From Firmicutes bacterium UBA4881 (GTDB lineage Bacteria > Bacillota > DTU065): a DNA stretch of 25,574 nt. How positions within the stretch are numbered: position 1 is the stretch's first letter; every line of letters starts with the position of its first letter. The position numbers and the translations under genes are program-made. The DNA is taken from contig DHDH01000033.1 of assembly GCA_002399235.1 (NCBI GenBank), forward strand, positions 1-25,574, written 5' to 3'. Below the pieces are notes generated by a model. That model made no database searches, was not told the DNA's origin, and saw only the letters and a program-made list of their open reading frames with translations. Positions 14,710 through 22,629 of this stretch are shown in pieces.

Positions 14710-17700
14710 GTGATGGCTAAACGCCAAAGAGTGTTTTTAAGTGTTATTATCTTGCTTTTACTAGTTTCTTTAGGTACTTTTGCCGCAAAACTCAGCGAAG
14801 AGACTAAAGTTGAAGAGATAGCGAGAGGTGTCAAGTATATAGAAAAACGCTGGCAAACCGATACAGGCTGGGTGGATATCTATATTCTTGAAGCTGATTT
14901 AAACCAACCTGGTGTTAAGATAGACTCACTTGCTAGTAGCAATGGTTTAGCTAGCACACAAGGATTGAGCACAATGGCTAGAGATGCAGGAGCCATTGCA
15001 GCTGTTAACGCTGACTTTTTCCTAATGTCTTCAACAGGCGTGCCAATTGGCTCGCAGGTTAAAAGTGGTCGTTTAATTAAATCTCCTCAACCAGGTAATG
15101 GTGGTTGGACAGCATTTGTAGTAGATAATGATTTTTCTGCTTACTTTGGTAGGCCAGTATATTTAACTAGTGTAACTTTCCCTGATGACTCCCGTCGGCC
15201 AATAATGGGCATTAACTGTGAGATTGATTTTACTGTGGGTAAAATAGCTGTTTTTGATGAGTACTGGGGTCGTTTTTCTCCGGGACGTTTTCACAATATG
15301 ACTAAAAACGCGAGAGAATATGTGGAAGTTATCGTGGATGGTAATGGTACTGTAATAGAGGTAAGAGAAAACCTAGGCCCAGCAGCCATCCCTCAAAACG
15401 GCTGGGTACTTGTAGGTAGTTCTGATGAAGCTAGTTTTCTCCTTGAAAAGGCTAAAGTCGGAGATCCCTTAACAGTAAAATCATATTCTGATCCTTCTTT
15501 AGAAGATATCTTTGCTGTTGTTGAGGGTCAACCTTTCTTGGTCGATAAAGGCCAGATACTTTATTTTGGTGAAGGTGGAATCGGTGGGCTAAACCCCCGT
15601 ACAGCCGTTGGTATTAGTGAAGATGGTAAGAAAGTTTGGCTAGTGGTTGTTGATGGTCGTTCCTCACGCAGTAGAGGCTTTACTTTAAAAGAATTAGCTG
15701 AATTCTTTCTAAACGAATTAGGAGCATATAGTGCATTAAACCTTGATGGCGGTGGTTCTAGTACAATGGTCTTAAAGAAACCAGGTATAGATTTCCTTGC
15801 TGCTGTAAATAGACCATCTGATGGTAGCGAACGAAGAGTTCCTAATGGTATTGGAATCTTCATCGAAGATCAAAGCGGTGATGCATATAATGTTGCTATC
15901 CAAATGGAGGCAGAGGGTAAATTAGACTCCTTTCGTGGCGAGATTGTTAACATTCCTCAAACAAGCTCTACAAAAATTAAAGGCTTGGCTTACGCGGCTG
16001 ATGGCAGCCTTCTCGAGAATGCTAAGATAGAGTGGTCTATAGAACCTGAGATAGCTAGAATCGATTATGGTTATATACAACCATTTGAGTCTGGCTACGC
16101 TACCTTAATTGCTAGAGTGCCAGGTACAGATATAGAAGCTAGACAGCAGATTCATGTCATCGACGAAATTGTTAAAATAGAGATTGTACCAGGTTCGCTT
16201 TCTACGGCAGTGGGCCAAAAAACACCGTTGCAAGTGAAAGCTACTGATGTTAATGGCTTTTCTGTTATATTAAGACCGCGCGATATTTATTGGGATATCC
16301 GTGGCGATATTGGTTCTATAAGTGAAGGCGTCTTTACTGCTGAAAAAGATATGTCTTCAGGTGTTATCGTTGCAGAATATGAAGGTCATAAAGCGGGCTT
16401 AGCTGTGGTAGTTGGTTCGCAAACAGTTGTGTTAAGTGATTTTGAAAATAAAAAAGAATGGTCATTTTCTACTTATCCCAGCGAAGTAACTGGTAAGCTA
16501 GAATTTACAAACGAACAGGTCAAGAGTGGAGATAATGCAGCAAAGCTTACCTATGACTTTACAACAACTACTAGAACAAGAGCTGCTTATGTAAATAATG
16601 TTAATATTAAATTGTCAGGTAGACCCCTAAAACTAGGTCTTTGGGTTTATGGTGATGGTAACGGTCACTGGCTCCGAGGTGAACTAACTGACGCTAATGG
16701 TGTAAAAAAAGTCCTTGACTTTGCTATGAATGTCAACTGGACCGGTTGGCAATATGTTACTGCTGAGATCCCTCAAGATATTGACTTTCCTCTTAACTTA
16801 AAACGTATTTATCTAGTTGAAGCTAAAGCGGATAAGCAAGGGAAAGGTGCTATCTATCTTGATAGCTTAGAAGCAGTATTGCCCCAAGAGATTCCAGCAG
16901 AACTACTAGAGGATTTAGCTACTGAGGTACGCGATCCAGCTAATAGACCAGAGACACCTGCTGATCCAAAGAAAGCAAATGAGTTCCGTTTTGTAGTTTT
17001 CGGTGACTCGAAGGTCATTGCTGGCGCCCCTGGTTCACAAGGCAACCAGCTCCTAAGCCGTTCTATAAAAATGATTAATAGCGAGAAAGATATCGACTTT
17101 GCTATTTACACTGGCGATTTAATTGAACATGATACTGACGAGAACTACCAAGCTGGTGTTGCAGCTTTAATGCAATTAAATGTACCGTACAAGATGGTCA
17201 TCGCTAACCATGAAATTGCGAAGTCTAATAATTATAGAAACTTTGAGAAATACTTTGGCCCAACTTATTATAGTTTTACTAATAAAAACTCTTATTTTAT
17301 CATTCTCAACTCTGCCAAAGGCGGTATAACTGTATCAGAATCAAAACAATGGGCTTGGTTACAAACAGAGCTAGAAAAAGCTAACAGCCTCGAAGAGATT
17401 GACAATGTTTTTCTAGCTATGCATATACCAACCTATGATCCTAATCCAGGCAGTTACACAGGTTTTAATCCAGCTGAAGCTGAGCAAATGGAAAAGCTTC
17501 TGGGCGAATTTAAGTACAGAAGTGGGAAAAATGTTTGGTTATTCCATGGCCATGTACACGGTTTTGCTCGCCGTATTTGTGATGGTGTGCAGTATATAGA
17601 TTCTTCTGGGTCGGGCAGTTCATTATATTTACCACCGAAAATGGGTGGGTTCTACCACTATGTAATTGTTGATGTCAAAGGAGATCAGATCACTTATCAA

Positions 17701-17970
17701 GTCTATCCGTTGATTGACAAAATCGTAATCTCTCCCGAAGAGCAAACAATTGCTGTTGGTGAAGAAGTGACCTTTAATGCTGAAGCTTTTGGCCCAGCTG
17801 GCCTTCGCTTCCCACTAAGATATCCAGCTCAAGCTATCTGGAGTGTAGAAGATAGTTCGGTTGGTAGTATAGATGCTGAAGGAAAGTTTGTTGCTAATAA
17901 AGCAGGTACAACTAAAATCACAATAACCTCAGGTATCTTTACAGAAAGTACTACAATAACTGTAAAATAA
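14710..17970 (+). CDS. Large secreted fusion: NAGPA-type phosphodiester glycosidase plus calcineurin-like metallophosphoesterase
   Basis: This 1086-aa protein has a signal peptide or N-terminal anchor (VFLSVIILLLLVSLGTFAA). Residues about 90-390 are the NAGPA domain (DUF2233): IAAVNADFFL, GLNPRTAVGI, VVDGRSSRSRG, the LNLDGGGSSTMV signature near 346, and RRVPNGIGIFI. Ig-like strands lie at about 395-570. A carbohydrate-binding-like beta-sandwich lies at about 574-725 (LSDFENKKEWSF, GWQYVTAEIP). A metallophosphoesterase lies at about 757-1000 with VVFGDSK, YTGDLIEHD, IANHE, AMHIPTYDP and HGHVHG, so the metal ligands look complete. A C-terminal Big_2-type Ig domain ends the chain. The family removes sugars from sugar-phosphodiesters; the phosphatase could then act on the exposed phosphate. 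GTG 14710 is eight bases after AAGGGGAGG; the next codon is ATG 14713, an alternative start. It is monocistronic. Confidence 0.9.
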   Translation: MMAKRQRVFLSVIILLLLVSLGTFAAKLSEETKVEEIARGVKYIEKRWQTDTGWVDIYILEADLNQPGVKIDSLASSNGLASTQGLSTMARDAGAIAAVNADFFLMSSTGVPIGSQVKSGRLIKSPQPGNGGWTAFVVDNDFSAYFGRPVYLTSVTFPDDSRRPIMGINCEIDFTVGKIAVFDEYWGRFSPGRFHNMTKNAREYVEVIVDGNGTVIEVRENLGPAAIPQNGWVLVGSSDEASFLLEKAKVGDPLTVKSYSDPSLEDIFAVVEGQPFLVDKGQILYFGEGGIGGLNPRTAVGISEDGKKVWLVVVDGRSSRSRGFTLKELAEFFLNELGAYSALNLDGGGSSTMVLKKPGIDFLAAVNRPSDGSERRVPNGIGIFIEDQSGDAYNVAIQMEAEGKLDSFRGEIVNIPQTSSTKIKGLAYAADGSLLENAKIEWSIEPEIARIDYGYIQPFESGYATLIARVPGTDIEARQQIHVIDEIVKIEIVPGSLSTAVGQKTPLQVKATDVNGFSVILRPRDIYWDIRGDIGSISEGVFTAEKDMSSGVIVAEYEGHKAGLAVVVGSQTVVLSDFENKKEWSFSTYPSEVTGKLEFTNEQVKSGDNAAKLTYDFTTTTRTRAAYVNNVNIKLSGRPLKLGLWVYGDGNGHWLRGELTDANGVKKVLDFAMNVNWTGWQYVTAEIPQDIDFPLNLKRIYLVEAKADKQGKGAIYLDSLEAVLPQEIPAELLEDLATEVRDPANRPETPADPKKANEFRFVVFGDSKVIAGAPGSQGNQLLSRSIKMINSEKDIDFAIYTGDLIEHDTDENYQAGVAALMQLNVPYKMVIANHEIAKSNNYRNFEKYFGPTYYSFTNKNSYFIILNSAKGGITVSESKQWAWLQTELEKANSLEEIDNVFLAMHIPTYDPNPGSYTGFNPAEAEQMEKLLGEFKYRSGKNVWLFHGHVHGFARRICDGVQYIDSSGSGSSLYLPPKMGGFYHYVIVDVKGDQITYQVYPLIDKIVISPEEQTIAVGEEVTFNAEAFGPAGLRFPLRYPAQAIWSVEDSSVGSIDAEGKFVANKAGTTKITITSGIFTESTTITVK

Positions 17971-17977
17971 ATGACTT

Positions 17978-18001
17978 AGGCGCAGCGAAAGCTGCGCCTT
18001 T
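17978..18001. terminator. Terminator between the fusion gene and the convergent ferredoxin
   Basis: AGGCGCAGC (17978-17986) and GCTGCGCCT (17991-17999) form a perfect 9-bp stem capped by a GAAA tetraloop, followed by a T-rich stretch. It lies eight bases after the stop of the fusion gene. Confidence 0.85.
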
Positions 18002-18016
18002 AATAATTTTATAAAC

Positions 18017-18202
18017 TTAATACTCAATTTCGATAGCGTTTGTGGGACAAGAATCTGCAGCTTCTTCAACAGCTTCTTCATTTCCTTCAACTTTACCAAT
18101 AGCTTCAGCAGTTTCTCTGTCACCTAGTTCAAAGACCTCGGGGCATATCTCTTCACATAAACCACAAGCAATACAGAGTTCGGGGTCAACACTAGCCTTC
18201 AT
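18017..18202 (-). CDS. Small [4Fe-4S] ferredoxin
   Basis: This 61-aa acidic electron carrier binds one [4Fe-4S] cluster. Residues 10-20 hold CIACGLCEEICP, the CxxCxxC plus CP core, and the fourth ligand is CP in DSCPTNAIEI near residue 52. The region between is an acidic helix (EGNEEAVEEAAD). This is the monocluster type in which the second cluster of the classic clostridial 2[4Fe-4S] ferredoxin has been replaced by a helical insert. AGGAGGT lies nine bases before ATG. The gene is alone, convergent with the fusion gene and divergent from the sigma factor, so its redox partner cannot be inferred from the context. Confidence 0.95.
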   Translation of the reverse strand: MKASVDPELCIACGLCEEICPEVFELGDRETAEAIGKVEGNEEAVEEAADSCPTNAIEIEY

Positions 18203-18352
18203 AAAAAAGACCTCCTATCACTTGAATAAATGTAAAAAACTTAAAACTGATCTATCTAAAGGCAGGATACCCTAGGATTGGGTGAGCTATTCATTTCTTT
18301 CTAGGTTTGTGATACAGTTTTAGTAGGATATAAAGAGTGCTAAGTTCGATTT

Positions 18353-18378
18353 TGAACAATAAAAGAGGTCGTTACGAC
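18353..18378 (+). promoter_or_regulatory. Candidate ECF-type promoter for the sigma operon (autoregulation)
   Basis: TGAACA (18353-18358) and CGAC (18375-18378) are separated by exactly 16 bp. This resembles the TGAAAC-N16-CGTA/CGAC pattern used by Bacillus ECF sigma factors. It sits about 40 bp before the sigma start codon, as expected for autoregulation. It is inferred from pattern only. Confidence 0.5.
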
Positions 18379-18419
18379 TATATGGATAATGAAGTTACAA
18401 GCTAAGTGAGGTGAACTAT

Positions 18420-19001
18420 ATGGCGCTAGAAGAACGACTAGCAGATTATACTTTGGTGCAAGGCCTAAGAAATGGTGACAATGAAGCATATGACGAACTT
18501 AACCAGCAATATTCTAGTAAAATGTATAGATTAGCTTGTAGGTTAGCAGGTCCGGAAGAAGCTGAAGATCTAGTTCAAGAAGCTTTTGTACAGATCTATC
18601 GCTCGATGTCTTCTTTTCGTGGTGACTGTAGTATAAGTACCTGGGTTTATAAAATAACTACTAATGTGTGCCAGGATTATTTAAGACGGAAAAGTAGAAG
18701 AAACTGGCGCCACTTATTTTCCATTGATTGGTTAAAAAGTGAAATTGATAAAGAATTACCATCTCCTGATCTAGAGCCACATGAAATGGCTGAGATTAGG
18801 GATGATTTAGGACGTTTGCGTGTAGCAATTGCTTCTCTGCCTATGGAACAGCGGTCAGTTTTAGTCTTACACGATTTAGAACAACTAACTTATCAGGAAG
18901 TTGCAGATGTGTTAGGGATCGCCTTAGGCACGGTTAAATCAAGGTTATTTTACGCCAGACAGAAAGTTAGGCAGATATTTGAAGGGGGTGCTTCAAAATG
19001 A
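18420..19001 (+). CDS. ECF-family RNA polymerase sigma factor
   Basis: This 193-aa group IV sigma factor is SigW/RpoE-like. Region 2 spans about residues 20-90: YDELNQQYSSKMYRLACRLA, EEAEDLVQEAFVQIYRSM, and the -10 recognition segment FRGDCSISTWVYKITTNVC. A basic linker (LRRKSRRNWRH) follows. Region 4 spans about residues 135-190 with LPMEQRSVLVLHDLEQLTYQ and the helix-turn-helix EVADVLGIALGTVKSRLFYA, for the -35 element. The frame opens at GTG 18411, but GAGGTG at 18408-18413 makes ATG 18420 the better start. Its stop overlaps the anti-sigma start by 4 bp (ATGA). It heads a three-gene operon and probably directs its own transcription. The signal is unknown, but the exported partner downstream suggests envelope sensing. 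Confidence 0.95.
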   Translation: MALEERLADYTLVQGLRNGDNEAYDELNQQYSSKMYRLACRLAGPEEAEDLVQEAFVQIYRSMSSFRGDCSISTWVYKITTNVCQDYLRRKSRRNWRHLFSIDWLKSEIDKELPSPDLEPHEMAEIRDDLGRLRVAIASLPMEQRSVLVLHDLEQLTYQEVADVLGIALGTVKSRLFYARQKVRQIFEGGASK

Positions 19002-19396
19002 GATGCCCCGATCGTAAACAGCTTTCTGCTTATGTTGATCAAGAGTTAACTCGTTCGGAAATGATCATAATAAGCGAGCATATAAAGGATTGTCTGAGTT
19101 GCCGACGTGAAGTCGCTCACTTAGAAAAGCTTATAAGTAGACTCAAGCTTTTAGCTAAAGAGGATCTACCAATTCCTGCTCCCATTCAAAGAAGGCAGAA
19201 GACAAGCTTTAATTGGGTTGCTGCAGTGGCTCTAGTTGTGATAGTTATCGGAAGCATTATGATCATAGGCAATACCTATGAGACGGTAGCAGTGAAAACT
19301 TGGCCAGATAAGGAAATCGAGTATTATTATGTCGATCACCGTGATTATATTCGTAGCCAGAGTGCATACGCTAATAAACTGACATCTTGGGAGTGA
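18998..19396 (+). CDS. Membrane-bound zinc-finger anti-sigma factor
   Basis: The 132-aa protein has an N-terminal ZAS/zf-HC2 anti-sigma domain: CPDRKQLSAYVDQELTRSE followed by the H-x3-C-x2-C zinc motif in SEHIKDCLSCRREV, near residues 29-38. It should hold the ECF sigma factor inactive in the cytoplasm. One membrane helix spans about residues 72-91 (WVAAVALVVIVIGSIMIIG), leaving a short outside tail of about 40 residues rich in Tyr and Asp. GAAGGGGGTG precedes ATG 18998, which overlaps the sigma stop, so the pair is translationally coupled. Release would normally need regulated proteolysis; no protease gene is in the window. Confidence 0.93.
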   Translation: MRCPDRKQLSAYVDQELTRSEMIIISEHIKDCLSCRREVAHLEKLISRLKLLAKEDLPIPAPIQRRQKTSFNWVAAVALVVIVIGSIMIIGNTYETVAVKTWPDKEIEYYYVDHRDYIRSQSAYANKLTSWE

Positions 19397-19401
19397 TAAA
19401 A

Positions 19402-20337
19402 GTGCTCTGGTTAGTTGCATTACTAACATTAAGTTTAAGAGGATTAGCTCTAACACCTTCTGAACTCTGGCTAAAGACGCAAATGGCAGAAAACCAACCA
19501 ATAGTCTATGATGAGGTAGTGGTAGACTCAGTTGATAACGATGTAGTGGTCCACTACTATAAAGTTTATAGGCAAAACTGGGAAAAGGAAAGAAGAGAAG
19601 AGACTGGCCTTTATAATGAAGATATTTTACAGGTTTCAATAAGGAAAGGAGCTAACCTATATCTTTGGTTAGGTTCTCTTCCGCATGTGCTACAAATGGT
19701 AACACCTAAAAAAGAAGAATGGGTACCAGAAAAAATTGAGCGTGGGTTTTTAGACGATAAAGAACTAATTGTCCTTTATCTTTATTCCCATAATAAACCA
19801 CTTACAATACGTAAGTATATACGACCTGAGGATAACTTGGTGCTTAAAGAAGAAATTTTAGTTAAAAATAAATTGGTTCAGATTCGTGAAAGAAGAAATA
19901 TTCAGTTAGTGCCAGAGCTAGGGGAAGACCTTTTTAATATACCTATAGGTTACCAGGTTTACTCAGAAAGACGCCACTGGGAATTGGCTTTAGTCTCTAG
20001 TTTTATTGAGACAAAAAGCAGAACTAATGTTTTTTATCCCAGTTGGTTACCAAGTGCTTGGGAACTAACTGATATTAACCTAAACCAACTTGATTCTATA
20101 GAAGTGGTTGTTTACCGTTTTTTTGACGGAGAAGATTTCTATTCTCTCTTTCAAAGACCCAAGGATACCTCGCCCACAAATGAATCAACATCTTCTTATC
20201 AGAAGTTACAGATAGTTTATAAAGATAATATGGGTGTATTCCAATTAGAGAAGAATAACTGTATAATAACCTTAGTCGGTAAAATTAAAGAAAAAGACGC
20301 GAGAAAAATAATCGAATCCTTAACTTTATTATGGTGA
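19402..20337 (+). CDS. Exported RseB/MucB- or LolA-like regulator in the sigma operon
   Basis: The 311-aa protein has an N-terminal signal sequence (LWLVALLTLSLRGLALT) and acts outside the membrane. Residues 20-190 look like a LolA/RseB-type half-barrel of long strands (PIVYDEVVVDSV, VVVHYYKVYRQ, LYLWLGSLPHVLQM). Residues 215-311 resemble the small second domain of RseB: YPSWLPSAWELTDI, VVVYRFFDGEDFYSLF, and a closing strand IITLVGKIKEKDARKIIESL. In proteobacteria RseB shields the anti-sigma factor until it binds misplaced envelope molecules. Position directly after sigma and anti-sigma (5-bp gap) supports the same job here. The frame opens at TTG 19387, but GGGAG at 19389-19393 fits GTG 19402 better. 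The assignment is structural inference at low identity. Confidence 0.7.
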   Translation: MLWLVALLTLSLRGLALTPSELWLKTQMAENQPIVYDEVVVDSVDNDVVVHYYKVYRQNWEKERREETGLYNEDILQVSIRKGANLYLWLGSLPHVLQMVTPKKEEWVPEKIERGFLDDKELIVLYLYSHNKPLTIRKYIRPEDNLVLKEEILVKNKLVQIRERRNIQLVPELGEDLFNIPIGYQVYSERRHWELALVSSFIETKSRTNVFYPSWLPSAWELTDINLNQLDSIEVVVYRFFDGEDFYSLFQRPKDTSPTNESTSSYQKLQIVYKDNMGVFQLEKNNCIITLVGKIKEKDARKIIESLTLLW

Positions 20338-20340
20338 CCT

Positions 20341-20364
20341 ACCCCCAATTAATCTGGGGGTTTT
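20341..20364 (+). terminator. Terminator of the sigma operon
   Basis: ACCCCCA (20341-20347) and TGGGGGT (20355-20361) form a perfect 7-bp stem with a 7-nt loop followed by TTTTATT, just after the TGA stop of the third gene. Confidence 0.85.
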
Positions 20365-20397
20365 ATTACAAAAAGATTTGTGATGGGAGTTGATTCT

Positions 20398-20859
20398 TTG
20401 CCAGCCCCTGTAACAGAAGGTGAACGTAGGTTAAAAAAAGCATTGGATGTAGCTGGCCTTAAATATAAAATGGGAGTTTATGTCGGCCCCTATGAGGTCG
20501 ACTTTCTTATATATGACATAATTATAGAGGTAGATGGCTATAGCCATCTATTACCGGAGAAGATCAAGTCTGATCGTAAGAAAAATATTTATTTAGAAGA
20601 AATGGGCTACCGACTCATTCGCGTAAAAAGTGAAGAGACAAAAGATAAAGCTTTTCTAAAAAAATTGATTCAAAGTCTTGATAAACCTATCAACTTAACC
20701 GATAATGAGCCTATAACTTATAAACCGTTTTTGCCTCTAATGAAACTAAAGGATAAACTTACTCCTAAAGAGAAATTATCTGCTCATGATGAAATGCTAG
20801 AGTGGTTAAAAAAGCATAGTAGCGAGATACCTGTCTGTGATGGTGAGGAGGATGAATAG
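20398..20859 (+). CDS. DUF559-type protein with a restriction-endonuclease-like fold
   Basis: This 153-aa protein has the Vsr/DUF559 style nuclease core: TEGERRLKKALDVAGLKYKM, then GPYEVDFLIYDIIIEVDGYS with the acidic pair Asp and Glu-x-Asp expected to bind metal, then KKNIYLEEMGYRLIRVKSEE, whose strand closes the core. The C-terminal 50 residues are a Lys/Glu-rich extension not typical of the family. The frame opens at GTG 20380, but no ribosome binding site precedes it. GGGAG at 20385-20389 is eight bases before TTG 20398, which I take as the start. The stop TAG touches the ATG of the AIR-synthase-like gene. Function is unknown; most DUF559 proteins are predicted nucleases without an assigned role. 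Confidence 0.75.
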   Translation: MPAPVTEGERRLKKALDVAGLKYKMGVYVGPYEVDFLIYDIIIEVDGYSHLLPEKIKSDRKKNIYLEEMGYRLIRVKSEETKDKAFLKKLIQSLDKPINLTDNEPITYKPFLPLMKLKDKLTPKEKLSAHDEMLEWLKKHSSEIPVCDGEEDE

Positions 20860-21843
20860 ATGGAAGTAGGTAAGCTCTCCCCTGAACTTCTCCAAAGTTC
20901 AGTGTTACGCTTTGAAGGTACTAAAAGACCAGAAGTGCTAGTTGGAGCTCTTTTGGGAGAAGATAGCGCTATCATAGATATGAAGGATTATCTGTTAGCT
21001 ATCTCTGTCGATCCTATTACTGGAGCTGGCAGTAATATTGGTCGCTTAGCAGTACATGTTTCCTGTAATGATGTGGTAGCTAATGGTGCCGAACCATTTG
21101 CTATTCAAGTTCTTTTACTAATGTCTGTAGATAGTACTAACGAAGATGTCAAAGAACTAATGAACGAGATCTCTAAAACCGCTGAAGAGATTGGCGTACA
21201 AATAATTGGTGGTCACACAGAATTTACTGATAAAGTAGTATCTCCGGTTGTAGCAATAACTGCTTTAGGTAAAGTTTCCCCTGATAAATTAGCTACTAGT
21301 TCGGAAGCTAAAGTAGGCGACAAGATAATCATCACTAAAGGTGCTGGCATCGAAGGTACAGCAATTTTAGCCAAGGATTACAGAAACTACTTAGAAGATC
21401 TACCAGCAGAACTTTTAGATAGTGCTGAGCATTTTTATAATCTAATTAGTGTAATCCCTGAGGGTAAAATAGCAACCTCTCTAGGTGTAAAGGTTTTACA
21501 CGATGCTACTGAAGGTGGCGTTTTAGGTGCTCTTTGGGAGATTGCCGAAGCTTCTAAGGTAGGTTTTATAGTAGAAGCAGATAATGTACCCATACGTCCA
21601 GAGACTAAAGCTATTTGTGAGCACTTGGCAATTGATCCCTTGCGTCTTCTCTCCTCTGGTACCTTGATTATGATTACCTCTCAAGCTGAGGTTCTACTTA
21701 AACAACTACATGCTGCAGGTATTGATGCTAGTGTAATTGGAACCATAGTAGAAAACGAGAGAGGCAGAGAGGTAATTGCCCAAGGAGAGAGTAAACCGGT
21801 ATTGGGTCCAACCACAGATGAGCTGTGGCGCTTAAAAAAATAG
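20860..21843 (+). CDS. AIR-synthase-family protein related to HypE/ThiL/PurM
   Basis: The 327-aa protein belongs to the PurM-like ATP-binding superfamily. The N-terminal domain has LLGEDSAIIDMKDYLLAISV, then DPITGAGSNIGRLAVHVSCN and DVVANGAEPFAIQVLLLM, the dimer-interface and ATP-binding signature. IIGGHTEFTDKVVSPVV follows. The C-terminal domain has HDATEGGVLGALWEIAEAS and LSSGTLIMIT. The closest named relatives by pattern are HypE-like hydrogenase maturation factors, but the C-terminal PRICxG-type tail of true HypE is absent, since the protein ends in DELWRLKK. The reaction is therefore uncertain. GAGGAGG precedes ATG 20860 with zero spacing from the DUF559 gene, so they are coupled. It is followed by the tRNA promoter. 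Confidence 0.85.
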   Translation: MEVGKLSPELLQSSVLRFEGTKRPEVLVGALLGEDSAIIDMKDYLLAISVDPITGAGSNIGRLAVHVSCNDVVANGAEPFAIQVLLLMSVDSTNEDVKELMNEISKTAEEIGVQIIGGHTEFTDKVVSPVVAITALGKVSPDKLATSSEAKVGDKIIITKGAGIEGTAILAKDYRNYLEDLPAELLDSAEHFYNLISVIPEGKIATSLGVKVLHDATEGGVLGALWEIAEASKVGFIVEADNVPIRPETKAICEHLAIDPLRLLSSGTLIMITSQAEVLLKQLHAAGIDASVIGTIVENERGREVIAQGESKPVLGPTTDELWRLKK

Positions 21844-21853
21844 CTCTAGGGTG

Positions 21854-21883
21854 TTGACATTATAACCTAAATCGGCTTATAAT
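21854..21883 (+). promoter_or_regulatory. Strong promoter of the tRNA cluster
   Basis: TTGACA (21854-21859) and TATAAT (21878-21883) match the SigA consensus in all twelve positions, with an 18-bp spacer. Transcription would start near 21890, about 20 bp before the first tRNA. Confidence 0.92.
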
Positions 21884-21910
21884 AGACAATGTCAGCAGGC
21901 GCTGAACCAC

Positions 21911-21999
21911 GCCGAAGTGGCGGAACTGGCAGACGCAGCAGACTCAAAATCTGCCGTGGCTTAAACCACGTGCCGGTTCGATTCCGGCCTTCGGCACCA
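21911..21999 (+). tRNA. tRNA-Leu (anticodon CAA)
   Basis: The acceptor arms GCCGAAG/CTTCGGC pair fully. The anticodon loop CTCAAAA gives CAA, reading UUG. A long class II variable arm (CGTGGC..ACCACG) and the T-loop TTCGATT are present. CCA is encoded. Confidence 0.97.
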
Positions 22000-22008
22000 A
22001 AAAAATAT

Positions 22009-22085
22009 GCGGATGTAGTTCAATTGGCTAGAACGCTGCCTTGCCAAGGCAGAGGTTGTGGGTTCGAGACCCATCATCCGCTCCA
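22009..22085 (+). tRNA. tRNA-Gly (anticodon GCC)
   Basis: The acceptor arms GCGGATG/CATCCGC pair fully. The anticodon stem CTGCC/GGCAG holds the loop TTGCCAA, giving GCC. The T-loop is TTCGAGA and CCA is encoded. Confidence 0.97.
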
Positions 22086-22124
22086 TATGTTACCCTCAAC
22101 CACAGAGTACGACTCGGAGGGCAC

Positions 22125-22199
<75 letters not shown>

Positions 22200-22203
22200 T
22201 CTT

Positions 22204-22279
22204 GCCGACGTAGCTCAGCAGGTAGAGCAACGCATTCGTAATGCGTGGGCCACCGGTTCAATTCCGGTCGTCGGCTCCA
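22204..22279 (+). tRNA. tRNA-Thr (anticodon CGT)
   Basis: The acceptor arms GCCGACG/CGTCGGC pair fully. The anticodon stem ACGCA/TGCGT holds the loop TTCGTAA, giving CGT. CCA is encoded. It begins only four bases after tRNA-Cys. Confidence 0.97.
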
Positions 22280-22300
22280 GTAGACAACTTTATATTACTT

Positions 22301-22385
22301 GCGGTGATGGCGGAACTGGCAGACGCGTACGTTTGAGGGGCGTATGGGTACCCCCGTGTGGGTTCAATTCCCACTCACCGCACCA
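22301..22385 (+). tRNA. tRNA-Leu (anticodon GAG)
   Basis: The acceptor arms GCGGTGA/TCACCGC pair fully. The anticodon loop TTGAGGG gives GAG, reading CUC and CUU. A class II variable arm (TGGGTACCCCCG region) is present and CCA is encoded. Confidence 0.96.
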
Positions 22386-22388
22386 AAT

Positions 22389-22464
22389 GCCCGCATAGCT
22401 CAGTAGGTAGAGCGCATCCATGGTAAGGATGAGGTCACCAGTTCAATTCTGGTTGCGGGCTCCA
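22389..22464 (+). tRNA. tRNA-Thr (anticodon GGT)
   Basis: The acceptor arms GCCCGCA/TGCGGGC pair fully. The anticodon stem CATCC/GGATG holds the loop ATGGTAA, giving GGT. CCA is encoded. In many bacteria this tRNA directly precedes tuf. Confidence 0.97.
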
Positions 22465-22474
22465 TTCATTTTTT

Positions 22475-22508
22475 AAGAACTGTTTCGCAAGAAGCGGTTC
22501 TTTTTTAT
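22475..22508 (+). terminator. Terminator of the tRNA operon
   Basis: AAGAACTG (22475-22482) pairs with CGGTTCTT (22495-22502), with one G-U pair, followed by a T-tract. It lies ten bases after the last tRNA. It separates the tRNA operon from the lipoprotein gene, so that gene should need its own promoter; none was recognised in 22509-22629. Confidence 0.8.
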
Positions 22509-22629
22509 GACCGGGTTGCTCAAGCGCGTCTGCGAAGCAGCCGATAATAAGGATGGAAAATTATTTTGAATTGTAGATACCGGACCGCGAAAACTACAGC
22601 GAAAACTGCTCAGTTTGGAGGGACTACCT

